NCBI GenBank assembly: GCA_037200525.1
Contig: JBBCGG010000001.1
Coordinates: 4,642,501 to 4,706,500, forward strand
Direction: 5' to 3'
Length of the DNA stretch: 64,000 bases
From: Methylocella sp.
Lineage (GTDB): Bacteria; Pseudomonadota; Alphaproteobacteria; Rhizobiales; Beijerinckiaceae
Position numbers and translations under genes: made by a program. Of the stretch, positions 34,408 through 42,737 are shown piece after piece. Numbering within the stretch: position 1 is the stretch's first letter; every line of letters starts with the position of its first letter. The notes under the pieces were generated by a model. It was given only the letters and a program-made list of their open reading frames with translations. It made no database searches and had not been told where the DNA came from.

Positions 34408-34578
34408 ATGACTAAACAGGAGATCAAATGGGCAGCCTCGCACGACTGGTTCGTTGCGGACATGGGCGACGGGCGCGTGCTCGTCCTCGACAACAGCCAA
34501 CTGGTGACTGGCCAGAACGTCTGCGAGTGGTGCTCGTTCAGCAGCTTCAGCGCGCTGCGCAATTTCGCGGGGTATTGA
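34408..34578 (+). CDS. Small phage protein, 56 aa
   Basis: ATG at 34408 with GGAG 8 nt upstream. Begins MTKQEIKWAASHDWFVADMG and ends SFSALRNFAGY; mixed alpha/beta. Unrecognised. Confidence 0.6.
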   Translation: MTKQEIKWAASHDWFVADMGDGRVLVLDNSQLVTGQNVCEWCSFSSFSALRNFAGY

Positions 34579-34579
34579 G

Positions 34580-34756
34580 ATGGGCGTTGATTTTGACACG
34601 ATGCAGGAAGCGATCGATTTCCTTCTGGCGCAAGGATGGACAAAAACTGACTCCAAAATATTTCCTTGGATCAGCCGTGGCGGAACTCACCGGGCGTCAA
34701 TTAGACAGTTCTTGCCCGACCTTTACGTCCGCATTCGCTTCACCAGTTGTCGCTAG
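34580..34756 (+). CDS. Small phage protein, 58 aa
   Basis: ATG at 34580 directly after the previous stop codon. Begins MGVDFDTMQEAIDFLLAQGW and ends YVRIRFTSCR. The motif FLLAQGWTKTD followed by a short beta region suggests a compact fold. Unrecognised. Confidence 0.55.
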   Translation: MGVDFDTMQEAIDFLLAQGWTKTDSKIFPWISRGGTHRASIRQFLPDLYVRIRFTSCR

Positions 34757-34821
34757 CCTCCACAGGGCGGCCATGCGCCGCCTCAATGGACGCAGGGTCC
34801 AATCATCACGGAGTGACGCAT

Positions 34822-34995
34822 ATGCTGAAATTCAAAGTTTCCTTCACGGACGGCTCGATCATTATCGTCCTCGCCCCCGACGCGATCAGCAACAAAGAAG
34901 CCGACGTCGATGCTTCGATGAAGAAGGTCGAGGCGGCGGCGCGGAGCAAATACAAGACGGACGCGTCCGTCGCGATCGTCGAGATCGTTGCCTAA
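34822..34995 (+). CDS. Small phage protein, 57 aa
   Basis: ATG at 34822 with GGAG 8 nt upstream (same GGAGTGA spacing as its neighbours). Begins MLKFKVSFTDGSIIIVLAPD; Ala/Lys-rich helix and a final beta strand. Unrecognised. A 13-codon frame with its own ribosome binding site (MKLYALVTCDPGQ, 35022) follows and may be a leader peptide or a broken gene. Confidence 0.55.
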   Translation: MLKFKVSFTDGSIIIVLAPDAISNKEADVDASMKKVEAAARSKYKTDASVAIVEIVA

Positions 34996-35197
34996 GCATC
35001 ACGCATCACGGAATGAACTAAATGAAACTCTACGCATTGGTCACCTGTGATCCGGGACAATAGCTCCCTCTCATCCGCGAGGGTAGGTCCAAGCGCCGCT
35101 TGACTGACTAATTTGGGCGCCGCGGCGAACCTGCGCATTTTTTCATGAGTTCGATTGTGCAGCCACAAAGGGATTGGTCCCTGATCAGGAGACGATT

Positions 35198-35386
35198 ATG
35201 GCTAGCGCAGCTGAAAGAACGAAGGAAGAAGTCCGCGATATGATGGAGGTGGTTGAAAGGCTCGACCTGCCGGACAGCGAGCACTGGAAAATGATCGCTG
35301 ATCTCCTCGGGATTTCAGAGGAGTCTCTCTTTAGCATCATAATCGAAAACTCTAGCTACTTCGAGGGTCACATAGACACTGATTAA
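35198..35386 (+). CDS. Small helical phage protein, 62 aa
   Basis: ATG at 35198 with AGGAG 8 nt upstream. Acidic and helical (ERTKEEVRDMMEVVERLDLP); the segment HWKMIADLLGISEESLFSII resembles a helix-turn-helix. Possibly a small regulator. Confidence 0.55.
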   Translation: MASAAERTKEEVRDMMEVVERLDLPDSEHWKMIADLLGISEESLFSIIIENSSYFEGHIDTD

Positions 35387-35466
35387 CCTCATGATCTGTA
35401 TGTGCATTTTGCCATCAATCCGCGTTGGGCTACCCTGGCGCGGATATCTCTTTTGAGCGAATCACG

Positions 35467-35688
35467 ATGACAAATAAGCAAGCCGCGAAACTGGTTCGAG
35501 CGGTTCGGATCGACGTTTTAGGTATGAGCCAGCAGAAATTTGCAGAGTTCTTGCTGATGCCGTCCGGCGATCGGACGATCTACAACTGGGAGAACGAGGC
35601 CACGAAAGTCCCTGGCCCTGTCATCTTGCTTTGCCAGATGCTGCTGGCGAAATCTCAAGAGCTTGAGGTTCCGCCGAAAAGCCCCTGA
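35467..35688 (+). CDS. XRE-like helix-turn-helix regulator
   Basis: 73 aa. HTH core LVRAVRIDVLGMSQQKFAEF ... RTIYNWENEATKVPGPVILL, as in small Cro/antitoxin-type repressors. Last gene of the rightward small-gene group; may act at the nearby palindromes (34123-34190). Its 3' end overlaps the convergent SleB-like gene by 34 bp. Confidence 0.65.
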   Translation: MTNKQAAKLVRAVRIDVLGMSQQKFAEFLLMPSGDRTIYNWENEATKVPGPVILLCQMLLAKSQELEVPPKSP

Positions 35689-36692
35689 AGGCTCGCCAAT
35701 AGGTCTGGATTGGCCGGCGCGGCGCTGGCCTGTTGGCCTGGCGTCTGCGGCGCACCCTGGGCGGCACCAGGCGTCGGTTGAGCTGGCGTAGCGCCAGGCG
35801 TCGGGGCCGACGGCGTTGGCGTTGCTTGGGCTACGGCTGGGACTGGCGGGGGTAGAGGCGCGCTCTGCACTGGTGCGGGCGGCGGAACAGGCGTGGCAGG
35901 CGATAGAGCTGGGGCTGGGGGCGGAACACTCGGGGACGCTGCCGGCGCGCCCTGCGGCTTGAATAGCGAGCCGAGAAGCCCAAGCCCATTGTTTGGCGTC
36001 GGGATCGCCCCGAACAATCCTTTTTGCGGCGGCGCGCCCGGCTGGTCGCCAAACAGCACGCGCGGGATCAAGCCGCGCTGTTGCGGCGCGACGCCGGCGT
36101 CATGCCCAATCTGGTTGCTGAGCGACGCGATCTTGGCGTCGAGCAACGGCGTTGCGCCCTGAGCGGGCGCGGATGGGGTCGATGCTGTCGAGGGCATAGC
36201 GGGCGTTGACGAAGACGGCGTTGCGCCTGGCGTAGCGCTGCCAGCGCCGGCCCCTACCGCGCCGTTGGGGGCATAGAAGCTGTGAGCGCCGATGGTCGCG
36301 ATTGGCGTGCCTTGCGCCCAATCCGGCAAGCCGTTGGCATTCCCATACGTTCCCCTGCCTCGCACGGTCGCCGCATTGAGAAAGTGCGTTGCTCCGCCTG
36401 TCGGATCTTTGATGGCGCCCGAGTTGACGCCATCCACGATTTGCGCGGCCTGCTGGTAAGCTGGGTCGCCGGGCTGAGCCGTGTAAAACGAGCTGGTGTG
36501 GTCGCTGACAGGCTCGAACTGGCTTTTCGCTAGGATCACTTCATGCGGCGTTGAACCGCCGTATTTGCCCGACGTGACGCGATTATTGATGACGTGAGCG
36601 ACCGCAGCTTGACCCTGAGCTGGCTGATTTCCAGCCTCGGCAAGAACAGTTCTGATCATAAGATCACGGTCGAGCGCGCTCATATCGGTCAT
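35655..36692 (-). CDS. SleB-like cell wall hydrolase with Pro/Ala-rich tail
   Basis: 345 aa. N-terminal Hydrolase_2/SleB-type domain (about 1-145): LIRTVLAEAGNQP-like start with the catalytic glutamate, INNRVTSGKYGG, and a Cys-less ATHFLNAATV segment. From about 150 the protein is a Pro/Ala/Gly-rich disordered tail with repeats of PAPAPxxP type. Peptidoglycan hydrolase; in phages such domains act in entry or lysis. Follows the KTSC gene by 3 bp. Confidence 0.72.
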   Translation of the reverse strand: MTDMSALDRDLMIRTVLAEAGNQPAQGQAAVAHVINNRVTSGKYGGSTPHEVILAKSQFEPVSDHTSSFYTAQPGDPAYQQAAQIVDGVNSGAIKDPTGGATHFLNAATVRGRGTYGNANGLPDWAQGTPIATIGAHSFYAPNGAVGAGAGSATPGATPSSSTPAMPSTASTPSAPAQGATPLLDAKIASLSNQIGHDAGVAPQQRGLIPRVLFGDQPGAPPQKGLFGAIPTPNNGLGLLGSLFKPQGAPAASPSVPPPAPALSPATPVPPPAPVQSAPLPPPVPAVAQATPTPSAPTPGATPAQPTPGAAQGAPQTPGQQASAAPANPDLLASLQGLFGGTSSS

Positions 36693-36695
36693 GCG

Positions 36696-36911
36696 TTACG
36701 CCTCAAGCTTCGTCGATTTGAACTTGTTCTTGATATGGCTGTAGAAGTGACTGCCGAGCGACTTCGCAGCCATGAAGTCCTCGTGAACCTTCGACGATAC
36801 GTCGGCATACGCATGGGTTGAGCCGGTCTTAAAAGCGACATGCAACGTCTGTGTGGCTGGGTCGTAGCCGATGCTCGCGATGTTCGACGATGTAACCGGG
36901 GTCATTTCCAT
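36696..36911 (-). CDS. KTSC-domain protein, 71 aa
   Basis: Begins MEMTPVTSSNIASIGYDPAT. The KTSC domain signature is clear: IGYDPATQTLHVAFKTGSTH, then YADVSSKVHEDFMAAKSLGS. KTSC proteins are small, found in phages and beside lysyl-tRNA synthetase domains, role unknown. Precedes the SleB-like gene. Confidence 0.75.
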   Translation of the reverse strand: MEMTPVTSSNIASIGYDPATQTLHVAFKTGSTHAYADVSSKVHEDFMAAKSLGSHFYSHIKNKFKSTKLEA

Positions 36912-37129
36912 TATCGTTTTCCGTTCGTTGTCGAAGTGAATGAGTGGGGGTCTTGTCCAGATTTATAGGTACCAATGAACCGGTCCCTGAACCGGCGGAG
37001 CGCCACCCCATCTGGACTTGTGCTTGCGTGACTGAGACCGGCCCCCAAAGCCTGAGCGGAATTGGCGCTCCTAATATGCCCGCGAAACCGCGAGTAGAAT
37101 TGGACTAGACTCCAAATCCGATTCACCTG

Positions 37130-38358
37130 CTAGCCCTGTTTCCTAGATTTTGCGAAAGCGATTCGGCGGCTGGTCTCATAGGCGCGAACTTCCTGACTCG
37201 GAACCTTTGCTTCCTTGAGCAATCCATCTGGCCAGCAGCCGAATTTTTCCCTGAAGGTGTAAGCTGCAGAGCCTTCCGCCTTACCATTCTTTTTGGCGAT
37301 CCAAAGCAGACCGCTATAGAACGCCTGTCGTTCGGCGCGCTCGGCATTCCTTGCCTTCCTGCTGACGTTCAGTTTGACAAGCTCGCCCTCCGCAGCCTTC
37401 ACGTCGCTCTTGGGGATCGACACCTCTCCGCATGATGGACACACGCGCGCCTGGGGCGGCATCACGCGACCGCATGACGGGCACTTGTGGTTCTTCGGCG
37501 GCTTCTTCTCCTCGGCCTCCGGTGGCTCGCGCTCGCCGGGCTTCGCCGTGCTCAGCTTTGTCGGTCTCGGGTCCGTCACGAGCCCAACGCCTTCGCGCAG
37601 GCTATTGCCGGCGTGGTCGAGGATGAGAAGCCGCTTCTTGCCCGCTGCCGTCCGCAGGCCTCGCCCGATCATCTGATCATTCAGGATGATGCTCTTGGTC
37701 GGGCGCGCCACAATGATGCAGCGCACGTCCTCGTCAACGCCGGTAATCAAGCAGCCGACACTCGCGATGATTCGATCGTCGCCATTCCGGTAACGACGGA
37801 ATGTTTCTCTGCGCTCGTCGTCGTCAGAATGGCCATCGATGTATCCACATGGGACGCCGGCCTTGCGGAACTCGTTTTGCAGATTGGCGGCGTGCGCGCG
37901 ATCGACCGCGAACAAGAACGTCTGCTCGTTTTCGCCGCGCTCGAGCCACGTCTTCACGATGTCCGCGACCAGCTCCGGTTGGTTCATCGTCTTGCCGAGC
38001 TGCTTCTCGTTGTAGTCGCCCGCCGTGATCTTGACCTTGCTGAGATCAACCTCACGCGGCGGCGCGTACACCTCGAATGGCGACAAGAAGCCCTCGTCGA
38101 TCAGCTCGCCGACGGTCGCGGCGACAATCAGCTTGGTCCAATACAGTCCCATGCCTTTCGACCACGGCGTTGCTGTCAATCCGATGATTATCGTGTCTTT
38201 CCATTCCTCGCTCTGAAGCTTTTCGTTCAGCGCGCCGTACTGATTATGACATTCATCGATGATGATAAAATCAAACTCAGGGGCCCGGCGCCGAACAAGG
38301 GTCCGAACGCTGGCGATTTGCGTTTGCGCATACGCATCACGCCGGCTGCGATGCCTCT
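37130..38358 (-). pseudogene. Superfamily-2 helicase, N-terminal part with Walker A deleted
   Basis: The frame from about 38358 reads IGQRHRSRRDAYAQTQIASV, then IIIDECHNQYG (motif II) and LTATPWSKG (motif III), followed by the second RecA domain with DQMIGRGLRTA (motif VI) and a zinc ribbon (CPSCGRVMPPQARVCPSCGE). No Walker A and no start codon exist; upstream it merges out of frame into the antirepressor gene. A TTG at 38179 could start a 349-aa C-terminal piece. The parent was a phage DNA-repair/replication helicase. Confidence 0.7.
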
Positions 38359-38994
38359 GGCCGATGCATGGATTTTATCCTGCGGGCCGCGCTTGAAGAT
38401 CCAGTCCTTCTTGATGAGCCACTCTTTGAACCGCTTGCACGGTAGACCGATTACTTTTGCGGCTTCGTAAATTCCATAGTCCTGTTCAGACTCGATAATT
38501 TTTTCGAGTATTTTGGCCTTCGGCTCAAGAACCGCGATCGTCACGTCACGCTCGACTACCGCTTGGGTCAACGCCGCTGCCTGGGCTTGCAAAGCCTGCA
38601 CAAATCCGAGCTGCAAGGCGGGATTGAGATAGTCGATTGCCAGCGCGGGTGCTGGCAATCCGTAGGAACCCGTTTCGCGGATAGACGGTATGACTTCCGA
38701 TGTGAGCCATTTCCGAAACCGCTTTGCTACCGTCTTGTAGCTGCGAAGGGTCAGCGCATAGCAGCCAGACTCGTTGATTATGCTGATCTTTTGAGGGCCG
38801 CCTCGGGTATCAATTGTTGTTATCCCTTTCTCGTCGGCGTCGAGACGACGGGATACCATGCTTGAGTTTTTGATCTCCAACACCTTGCAGATATCGGGCA
38901 GCACAAACCATTTTTTTCCGTCGATGTAGACGGATCGGATCGTATTCCCCTCGAAGTCGAGAGGGGCGACGGAGAGTTGAACCACGTTCGCCAT
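38227..38994 (-). CDS. BRO-N / KilAC phage antirepressor, C-terminus replaced
   Basis: 255 aa. N-terminal BRO-N domain (about 10-115: FVLPDICKVLEIKNSSMVSR, RKWLTSEVIPSIRETGSYG) and a C-terminal KilAC domain (about 150-215: KAKILEKIIESEQDYGIYEA, FKEWLIKKDWIFKRG). Antirepressors bind and inactivate phage repressors. After about residue 215 the sequence (AAGVMRMRKRKSPAFGPLFG) is the helicase DNA read in the wrong frame, so the end is not native. ATG overlaps the DUF1376 stop. Confidence 0.75.
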   Translation of the reverse strand: MANVVQLSVAPLDFEGNTIRSVYIDGKKWFVLPDICKVLEIKNSSMVSRRLDADEKGITTIDTRGGPQKISIINESGCYALTLRSYKTVAKRFRKWLTSEVIPSIRETGSYGLPAPALAIDYLNPALQLGFVQALQAQAAALTQAVVERDVTIAVLEPKAKILEKIIESEQDYGIYEAAKVIGLPCKRFKEWLIKKDWIFKRGPQDKIHASARGIAAGVMRMRKRKSPAFGPLFGAGPLSLILSSSMNVIISTAR

Positions 38995-39560
38995 CAGAAA
39001 TCCTCCCCGTCAGCGTCAAACGCAACGCCGCCAACAGCAGCAAGCCCTATAGATCTCTCCCTTCCTTTATTGGATAGCCTACTATTCTGAGACGTAGAGA
39101 GAGTAGTAGGAGAGGTAGAGTATAAACGTTCTGGTAACGGCTCCTCACGTTCTTCTGACGTTGCGGTCTTGTTACGCGAACGTGCGTCTCTCATTCTATC
39201 GCGCGCGCCCACACGAGCCTTGAACACTTCCGAAGCGAAATCGCACAGCGTGCGATTGTACAGGCGACCGTCCGAGCACCTTACGAAGCCGTGCATCGCA
39301 TCACCACGAATGCGCATCCATGCTTTGATGTCGCGCCCGAGGCCGGCGAGGCCGCACAGAGCGTTGTCGTTGTCGGGCAGAGATCCACACGGCACCTGAT
39401 GCCACGCACGGCACCACAGGGTCACGCCAGCACGCCAGGCGCTATCATTGTGGGTCTGGTTGAACTCGCTCGAGGTCAAAGCGAGAATGTCGAATTTCAT
39501 CCATCTGCACGATCGCAGATCAAGATTAGCCGGGACGAACGGCGCCGGTAATTCGGTCAT
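38994..39560 (-). CDS. DUF1376-family phage protein
   Basis: 188 aa. Signatures VPANLDLRSCRWMKFDILAL, GVTLWCRAWHQVPCGSLPDND and DGRLYNRTLCDFASEVF match DUF1376, a phage and prophage family with a role in replication initiation or regulation. Start at 39560 has AAGGA 9 nt upstream. The tail is Ser/Arg/Glu-rich. Overlaps neighbours by a few bases at both ends. Confidence 0.75.
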   Translation of the reverse strand: MTELPAPFVPANLDLRSCRWMKFDILALTSSEFNQTHNDSAWRAGVTLWCRAWHQVPCGSLPDNDNALCGLAGLGRDIKAWMRIRGDAMHGFVRCSDGRLYNRTLCDFASEVFKARVGARDRMRDARSRNKTATSEEREEPLPERLYSTSPTTLSTSQNSRLSNKGRERSIGLAAVGGVAFDADGEDF

Positions 39561-39838
39561 CGAACGATATCCTTCGGGGGTTGAAAGCAAAGCTTCATGT
39601 CTCTGAGGAACTTCGCGAGAGTGCGGGCCTCGTTGATCAATTTGTCGGCGGCTTCGATGTAGCCGTGGGCGTCATCGATGCTGTGATGGCTGTGGCAAAT
39701 TTCGCTGTAGGCGATGATCTTTCTGAGGGTCGGATCCATCTCGTCCATCAGCATTCCGGGCAGGACGCCTAATGTGTCAGGGCCGGCGTGGACTGGATCT
39801 CTCCCCGCGCGCTCGTCATTCCGCAGGGGTTTGTTCAT
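39557..39838 (-). CDS. Hypothetical phage protein, 93 aa
   Basis: Begins MNKPLRNDERAGRDPVHAGP; helical C-terminal half (GYIEAADKLINEARTLAKFL) that resembles a four-helix or coiled-coil segment. ATGA overlap with the DUF1376 gene. Unrecognised. Confidence 0.5.
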   Translation of the reverse strand: MNKPLRNDERAGRDPVHAGPDTLGVLPGMLMDEMDPTLRKIIAYSEICHSHHSIDDAHGYIEAADKLINEARTLAKFLRDMKLCFQPPKDIVR

Positions 39839-40022
39839 CTATTTTCTTCCGCGCCCTGCATCGGCGCTGAGCGGCGGCGTTGTAAGAGCGAAGCCCCTGT
39901 ACGCCGAGCCGGGCTTTGCGCTTAGCCTGCGCGCGTCGATGCATTGCCTTCACGCGCTCGGGATTTGCTAGCCTCCACGCGCGATTCGGGTCTGGCTTCT
40001 GGTTGTCGTCCATCATTGACAT
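39816..40022 (-). CDS. Small basic phage protein, 68 aa
   Basis: The ATG at 40022 has AAGGAGG 6 nt upstream. Very basic: PNRAWRLANPERVKAMHRRA followed by RKARLGVQGLRSYNAAAQRR. This looks like a DNA-binding peptide or an HNH-associated fragment; unrecognised. It shares 101 bp with the neighbouring 40257 gene in another frame. Confidence 0.55.
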   Translation of the reverse strand: MSMMDDNQKPDPNRAWRLANPERVKAMHRRAQAKRKARLGVQGLRSYNAAAQRRCRARKKIDEQTPAE

Positions 40023-40257
40023 CTTTGGCCTCCTTAATTTTTGCCGCCAGCCATGCACGCAGCTCGGTCTCGTAGGGAGCCATAGCTTTCAGTGTGCGCA
40101 GCGTTGACAGCGTGATTTCGTGTTGCTCCCGTTTTCGCTGGACGAAGTGTTCGCCGAGCTTTTTCTTCGCGGGGGTGTCTCTATCGAGCCAATCGCGTTG
40201 GCCGAGGGCGAGCAGATCAAGCCCCTCAACCTGTTGCGCGAGGCTATGTCTCGTCAT
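39922..40257 (-). CDS. Hypothetical phage protein, 111 aa
   Basis: ATG at 40257 overlaps the stop of the previous gene. Begins MTRHSLAQQVEGLDLLALGQ; helical, with a charged C-terminal region (EARPESRVEASKSRAREGNA) lying in the overlap with the next gene. Unrecognised. Confidence 0.5.
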   Translation of the reverse strand: MTRHSLAQQVEGLDLLALGQRDWLDRDTPAKKKLGEHFVQRKREQHEITLSTLRTLKAMAPYETELRAWLAAKIKEAKDVNDGRQPEARPESRVEASKSRAREGNASTRAG

Positions 40258-40631
40258 TCTGCGGCCTCGTGATCTTCAACCTCATCGAGAAGGTTGCGAA
40301 GCAGCGCGGGCTCGCTGAGAACGATGTCGAGAATGTTGCAAGCGAAATCCCAAGGGCTTTGGCACCGACGGCGACTCTGCTCGATCAGCTTCATCCATAG
40401 GCTTTCGCCCATAGATTTCATGGTGAACTGTGACTCGTGATGACGAGCGTGCGCTGGCGGAGGTAGTGTGCCGTCGCGGCGGAGGTTCGAAATATGAACG
40501 CGAACAGCATCTATGCTCGCGAACGTGCCGGCCGGTAGGCGCGCGAAAATCTCGTCAGCCCGCAATCCCTTTTCGACCATCACAACAAGCAGCTTTCGCT
40601 TCATGTCGCTGATGTTCCGAGACATCGCCAT
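40254..40631 (-). CDS. Winged-helix-like phage protein, 125 aa
   Basis: Begins MAMSRNISDMKRKLLVVMVE. The segment LRADEIFARLPAGTFASIDA ... VRVHISNLRRDG resembles a winged helix-turn-helix. C-terminal helices (SPWDFACNILDIVLSEPALL). Coupled on both sides (TAATG and ATGA). Probably regulatory. Confidence 0.55.
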   Translation of the reverse strand: MAMSRNISDMKRKLLVVMVEKGLRADEIFARLPAGTFASIDAVRVHISNLRRDGTLPPPAHARHHESQFTMKSMGESLWMKLIEQSRRRCQSPWDFACNILDIVLSEPALLRNLLDEVEDHEAAE

Positions 40632-41302
40632 TATCGCTGCTCCGCGCGGCGCTGATCGAGAGCTGAGCGGCCAGGCGCGGGCTCGCCAAGGTGCAAAACT
40701 CTTGGCTGCGATCTCGGCTGATCGACGTGCCAGATATTGCCGTCACGCACCACGCGCTCATCACGCGCAAGCGGAGGCAGATCACCAATCAGCACGACGG
40801 GCGGCGCGGGAGGTGCCGCGACCTGTTGGTCAAGCTCATCGTCCATCGGTGGCATCACAAAATCGATAGCGGCAGCGATGGCGCTGAGGTTCGCCTCGTT
40901 GACGACGCCGGCCCCGCCTCGCCGTTTCGCGCGCGCATGCGAGTGCGCTGCGTTCGGCGTCGAGATCGATAGGCGCTTGGCTACGTTGCTGTTACCGTAC
41001 CTTGGGTGCTTCGCGGCAATGACGAGCAGGGTGGCATATTTTGCGGATGAATGAAGCTGGATGCGGCGCCCGGCACATTCCGAAGCGGCTCTCAAATCAG
41101 CCTCAAAGACAGGATCATCGAAGCGCGGCTGCTTATTCCGCTCCTCTCTGAACACAATCACGCGCGGATCGCGGCGCGCCATCTTTTCGACGACATGCGG
41201 CGACGACGCGATAGCGCACGCGACCATTTTCATGGTCTTGCCGGCCAATATCATCTGAATGGCGATCTCTAAATCTTCGGCAGAAACTCTTTTGTTGCTC
41301 AT
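40631..41302 (-). CDS. Phage HTH protein, 223 aa
   Basis: Begins MSNKRVSAEDLEIAIQMILA. N-terminal recognition-helix-like region (KTMKMVACAIASSPHVVEKM) and a second HTH-like segment (YGNSNVAKRLSISTPNAAHS), then a Pro-rich linker and a short C-terminal segment (RDGNIWHVDQPRSQPRVL). Probably a phage DNA-binding protein; unrecognised family. Confidence 0.5.
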   Translation of the reverse strand: MSNKRVSAEDLEIAIQMILAGKTMKMVACAIASSPHVVEKMARRDPRVIVFREERNKQPRFDDPVFEADLRAASECAGRRIQLHSSAKYATLLVIAAKHPRYGNSNVAKRLSISTPNAAHSHARAKRRGGAGVVNEANLSAIAAAIDFVMPPMDDELDQQVAAPPAPPVVLIGDLPPLARDERVVRDGNIWHVDQPRSQPRVLHLGEPAPGRSALDQRRAEQR

Positions 41303-41691
41303 CGCATCAAGACTTCCGTAACGTGAATGCCGTGGTACATTTCGGCTGCCTTCTTGCGGAGCCGGTATGCCGGATCGATCCGCGTGCCGCTCGACTTCAC
41401 ATCCTCAACGATCATGAGATCGAGGCCATTGCGGAAGTAGGAAAAGTCGGCCGTATATGTGCAAAACTTCACGCCGCCGATGTAGGCGACAAAGGCAGGC
41501 TGGAGCGTGAGGTGCGTTATCTCGCCCGCACGCTCCATGATCTTTAATTGGCTGTATCTCTTGGCCTCGCGACCGCTCGCGAAGACGATTCCGTCTACGG
41601 TGCGCAGATGCTTTTCAACAACCGGGTAACGCGACTTCTTTGGCGTCACGCCAATCATCATCTGCTGAAGCTGGCGTGACGTGATGCTCAT
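41299..41691 (-). CDS. DUF1064-family phage nuclease-like protein
   Basis: 130 aa. Matches DUF1064: YPVVEKHLRTVDGIVFASGREAKRY has the conserved FASGREAKRY; FCTYTADFSYFRNGLDLMIV and the VEDVKS element give the PD-(D/E)XK-like D...E-x-K pattern seen in Rus-like resolvases. Such proteins are thought to act on phage recombination intermediates. Coupled to neighbours by ATGA overlaps. Confidence 0.78.
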   Translation of the reverse strand: MSITSRQLQQMMIGVTPKKSRYPVVEKHLRTVDGIVFASGREAKRYSQLKIMERAGEITHLTLQPAFVAYIGGVKFCTYTADFSYFRNGLDLMIVEDVKSSGTRIDPAYRLRKKAAEMYHGIHVTEVLMR

Positions 41692-42095
41692 TGGCGGAGC
41701 GCGGCTTCTAAGACCAGATGAGCCTCGCTAGTCGACATTTCCAACGCACTAATATGTTTCTGAAGACGTGGCGAACCAGTCCTCCTCGCGCGTTCGAGTT
41801 CATTCATATTCCTTTTTATTTCGGCCTCTAAGAAACGGATTTTATGCTCTTGGATTTTGTCACGGATGATCCCTTGCAGACTCCGCCGAAGCCGCTTGCG
41901 ATCTATGTTTTCAACCGTGCCAGGCGATATGCCGATGTCACGCGCAACAACTACGCGGGCGTCGGGGCGATTGTCGCAATCACTACGACCGCTTCGCCGC
42001 ATGCGTTCGACTTGCTCGACCACCCATTTCGAGGCGGACTCATCATCAAAGGTTGCGGTGTCCATCGGAACTATCCCTGATTCAAGGATGCGCAT
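41688..42095 (-). CDS. Hypothetical phage regulator, 135 aa
   Basis: Start at 42095 (MRILESGIVPMDTATFDDES) because GGAG lies 8 nt upstream; the frame is open to 42155. The segment ARVVVARDIGISPGTVENID looks like a helix-turn-helix; the rest is coiled-coil (HKIRFLEAEIKRNMNELERA). First gene of the leftward early operon after cro. Confidence 0.55.
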   Translation of the reverse strand: MRILESGIVPMDTATFDDESASKWVVEQVERMRRSGRSDCDNRPDARVVVARDIGISPGTVENIDRKRLRRSLQGIIRDKIQEHKIRFLEAEIKRNMNELERARRTGSPRLQKHISALEMSTSEAHLVLEAALRQ

Positions 42096-42138
42096 GTCCA
42101 ACTCTCCGTGGTTCTTGAGGATTGGAAGGCGGACAGAC

Positions 42139-42363
42139 ATGTGCATCGAACTCATTGACCAACTTCAACTCGATACTGACGGGCCATTCGGCGTTGGAGC
42201 GCCGAAAGTGGCCGAAGCTTTGAGCCGTTTGTTTCGGCTCGATCCGCGCCGCGGGCATTTACTCGCGGACGCAATACGAGATCTTCAGCAGGCATATAGA
42301 GAGGCTCCTGAAGACCTACGCGCGCTTGCCGCGTCGTTCCCGTTCGCCATTGAGGAAAACTGA
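42139..42363 (+). CDS. Small helical protein, 74 aa
   Basis: ATG at 42139 with GGAAGG about 10 nt upstream. Begins MCIELIDQLQLDTDGPFGVG; GHLLADAIRDLQQAYREAPE is strongly helical. Divergent from the 42095 gene by only 43 bp and pointing against the leftward early transcript. Unrecognised. Confidence 0.5.
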   Translation: MCIELIDQLQLDTDGPFGVGAPKVAEALSRLFRLDPRRGHLLADAIRDLQQAYREAPEDLRALAASFPFAIEEN

Positions 42364-42439
42364 GATGAAGCGGACATGCCTAACTGGATTAGTCTGGAAG
42401 ACAGGCCTGGCTTCGCGACGAGAAACACCGGCGGGTCGC

Positions 42440-42640
42440 TCAATCTCGATCACGCGGCTCTATGAAGTCATTGGGCATCACCTGCCCTTTCGTTACTTCA
42501 ATGAGCAGCGCCATTTGGCGTGGGCGGGGTGCCCTCTTGCCACTTGACCATCGATAGACGCACTGCCTGCTTACGTGCATCTCCAACGCCAAGTCGGATG
42601 GCTTAATACCGCTGTCCTTGATGTAACGAGATAACTTCAT
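42440..42640 (-). CDS. cro: Cro-like repressor (YdaS-type HTH)
   Basis: 66 aa. HTH KLSRYIKDSGIKPSDLALEM-HVSRQCVYRWSSGKRAPR, then a short helix and QVMPNDF end, as in YdaS/Cro-type proteins. The start at 42640 directly follows its promoter. Divergent from the CI-like gene with shared operators, so it most likely opposes CI in the lysis-lysogeny switch. Confidence 0.78.
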   Translation of the reverse strand: MKLSRYIKDSGIKPSDLALEMHVSRQCVYRWSSGKRAPRPRQMALLIEVTKGQVMPNDFIEPRDRD

Positions 42641-42648
42641 GGGACGGA

Positions 42649-42710
42649 ACAATGTCGCCAGATCGGCACCATGTCAAGCAGAATTGTCGCCAATACGGTG
42701 CGTTGTCGCC
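42649..42710. promoter_or_regulatory. cro promoter and CI-type operators
   Basis: Minus strand: TTGACA (42677-42672), 17-nt spacer, CATTGT (42654-42649). Operator-like repeats TGTCGCCAGATCGGCACCAT (42653-42672, filling the spacer), TGTCGCCAATACGGTGCG (42685-42702) and a TGTCGCC half-site (42704-42710) occupy the cI-cro gap. Related copies lie at 44079-44132. Confidence 0.65.
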
Positions 42711-42737
42711 GGCTTGGAGCCGCTCTACGCTTCCGGC

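Noticed and set aside
36911-37126. Leftward 71-codon frame between the helicase remnant and the KTSC gene
   Set aside because: Ser/Arg-rich, no ribosome binding site, overlaps the KTSC start; treated as non-coding.
42365-42547. Rightward 60-codon frame after the 74-aa gene
   Set aside because: It overlaps the Cro-like gene antisense by about 108 bp and has no ribosome binding site.
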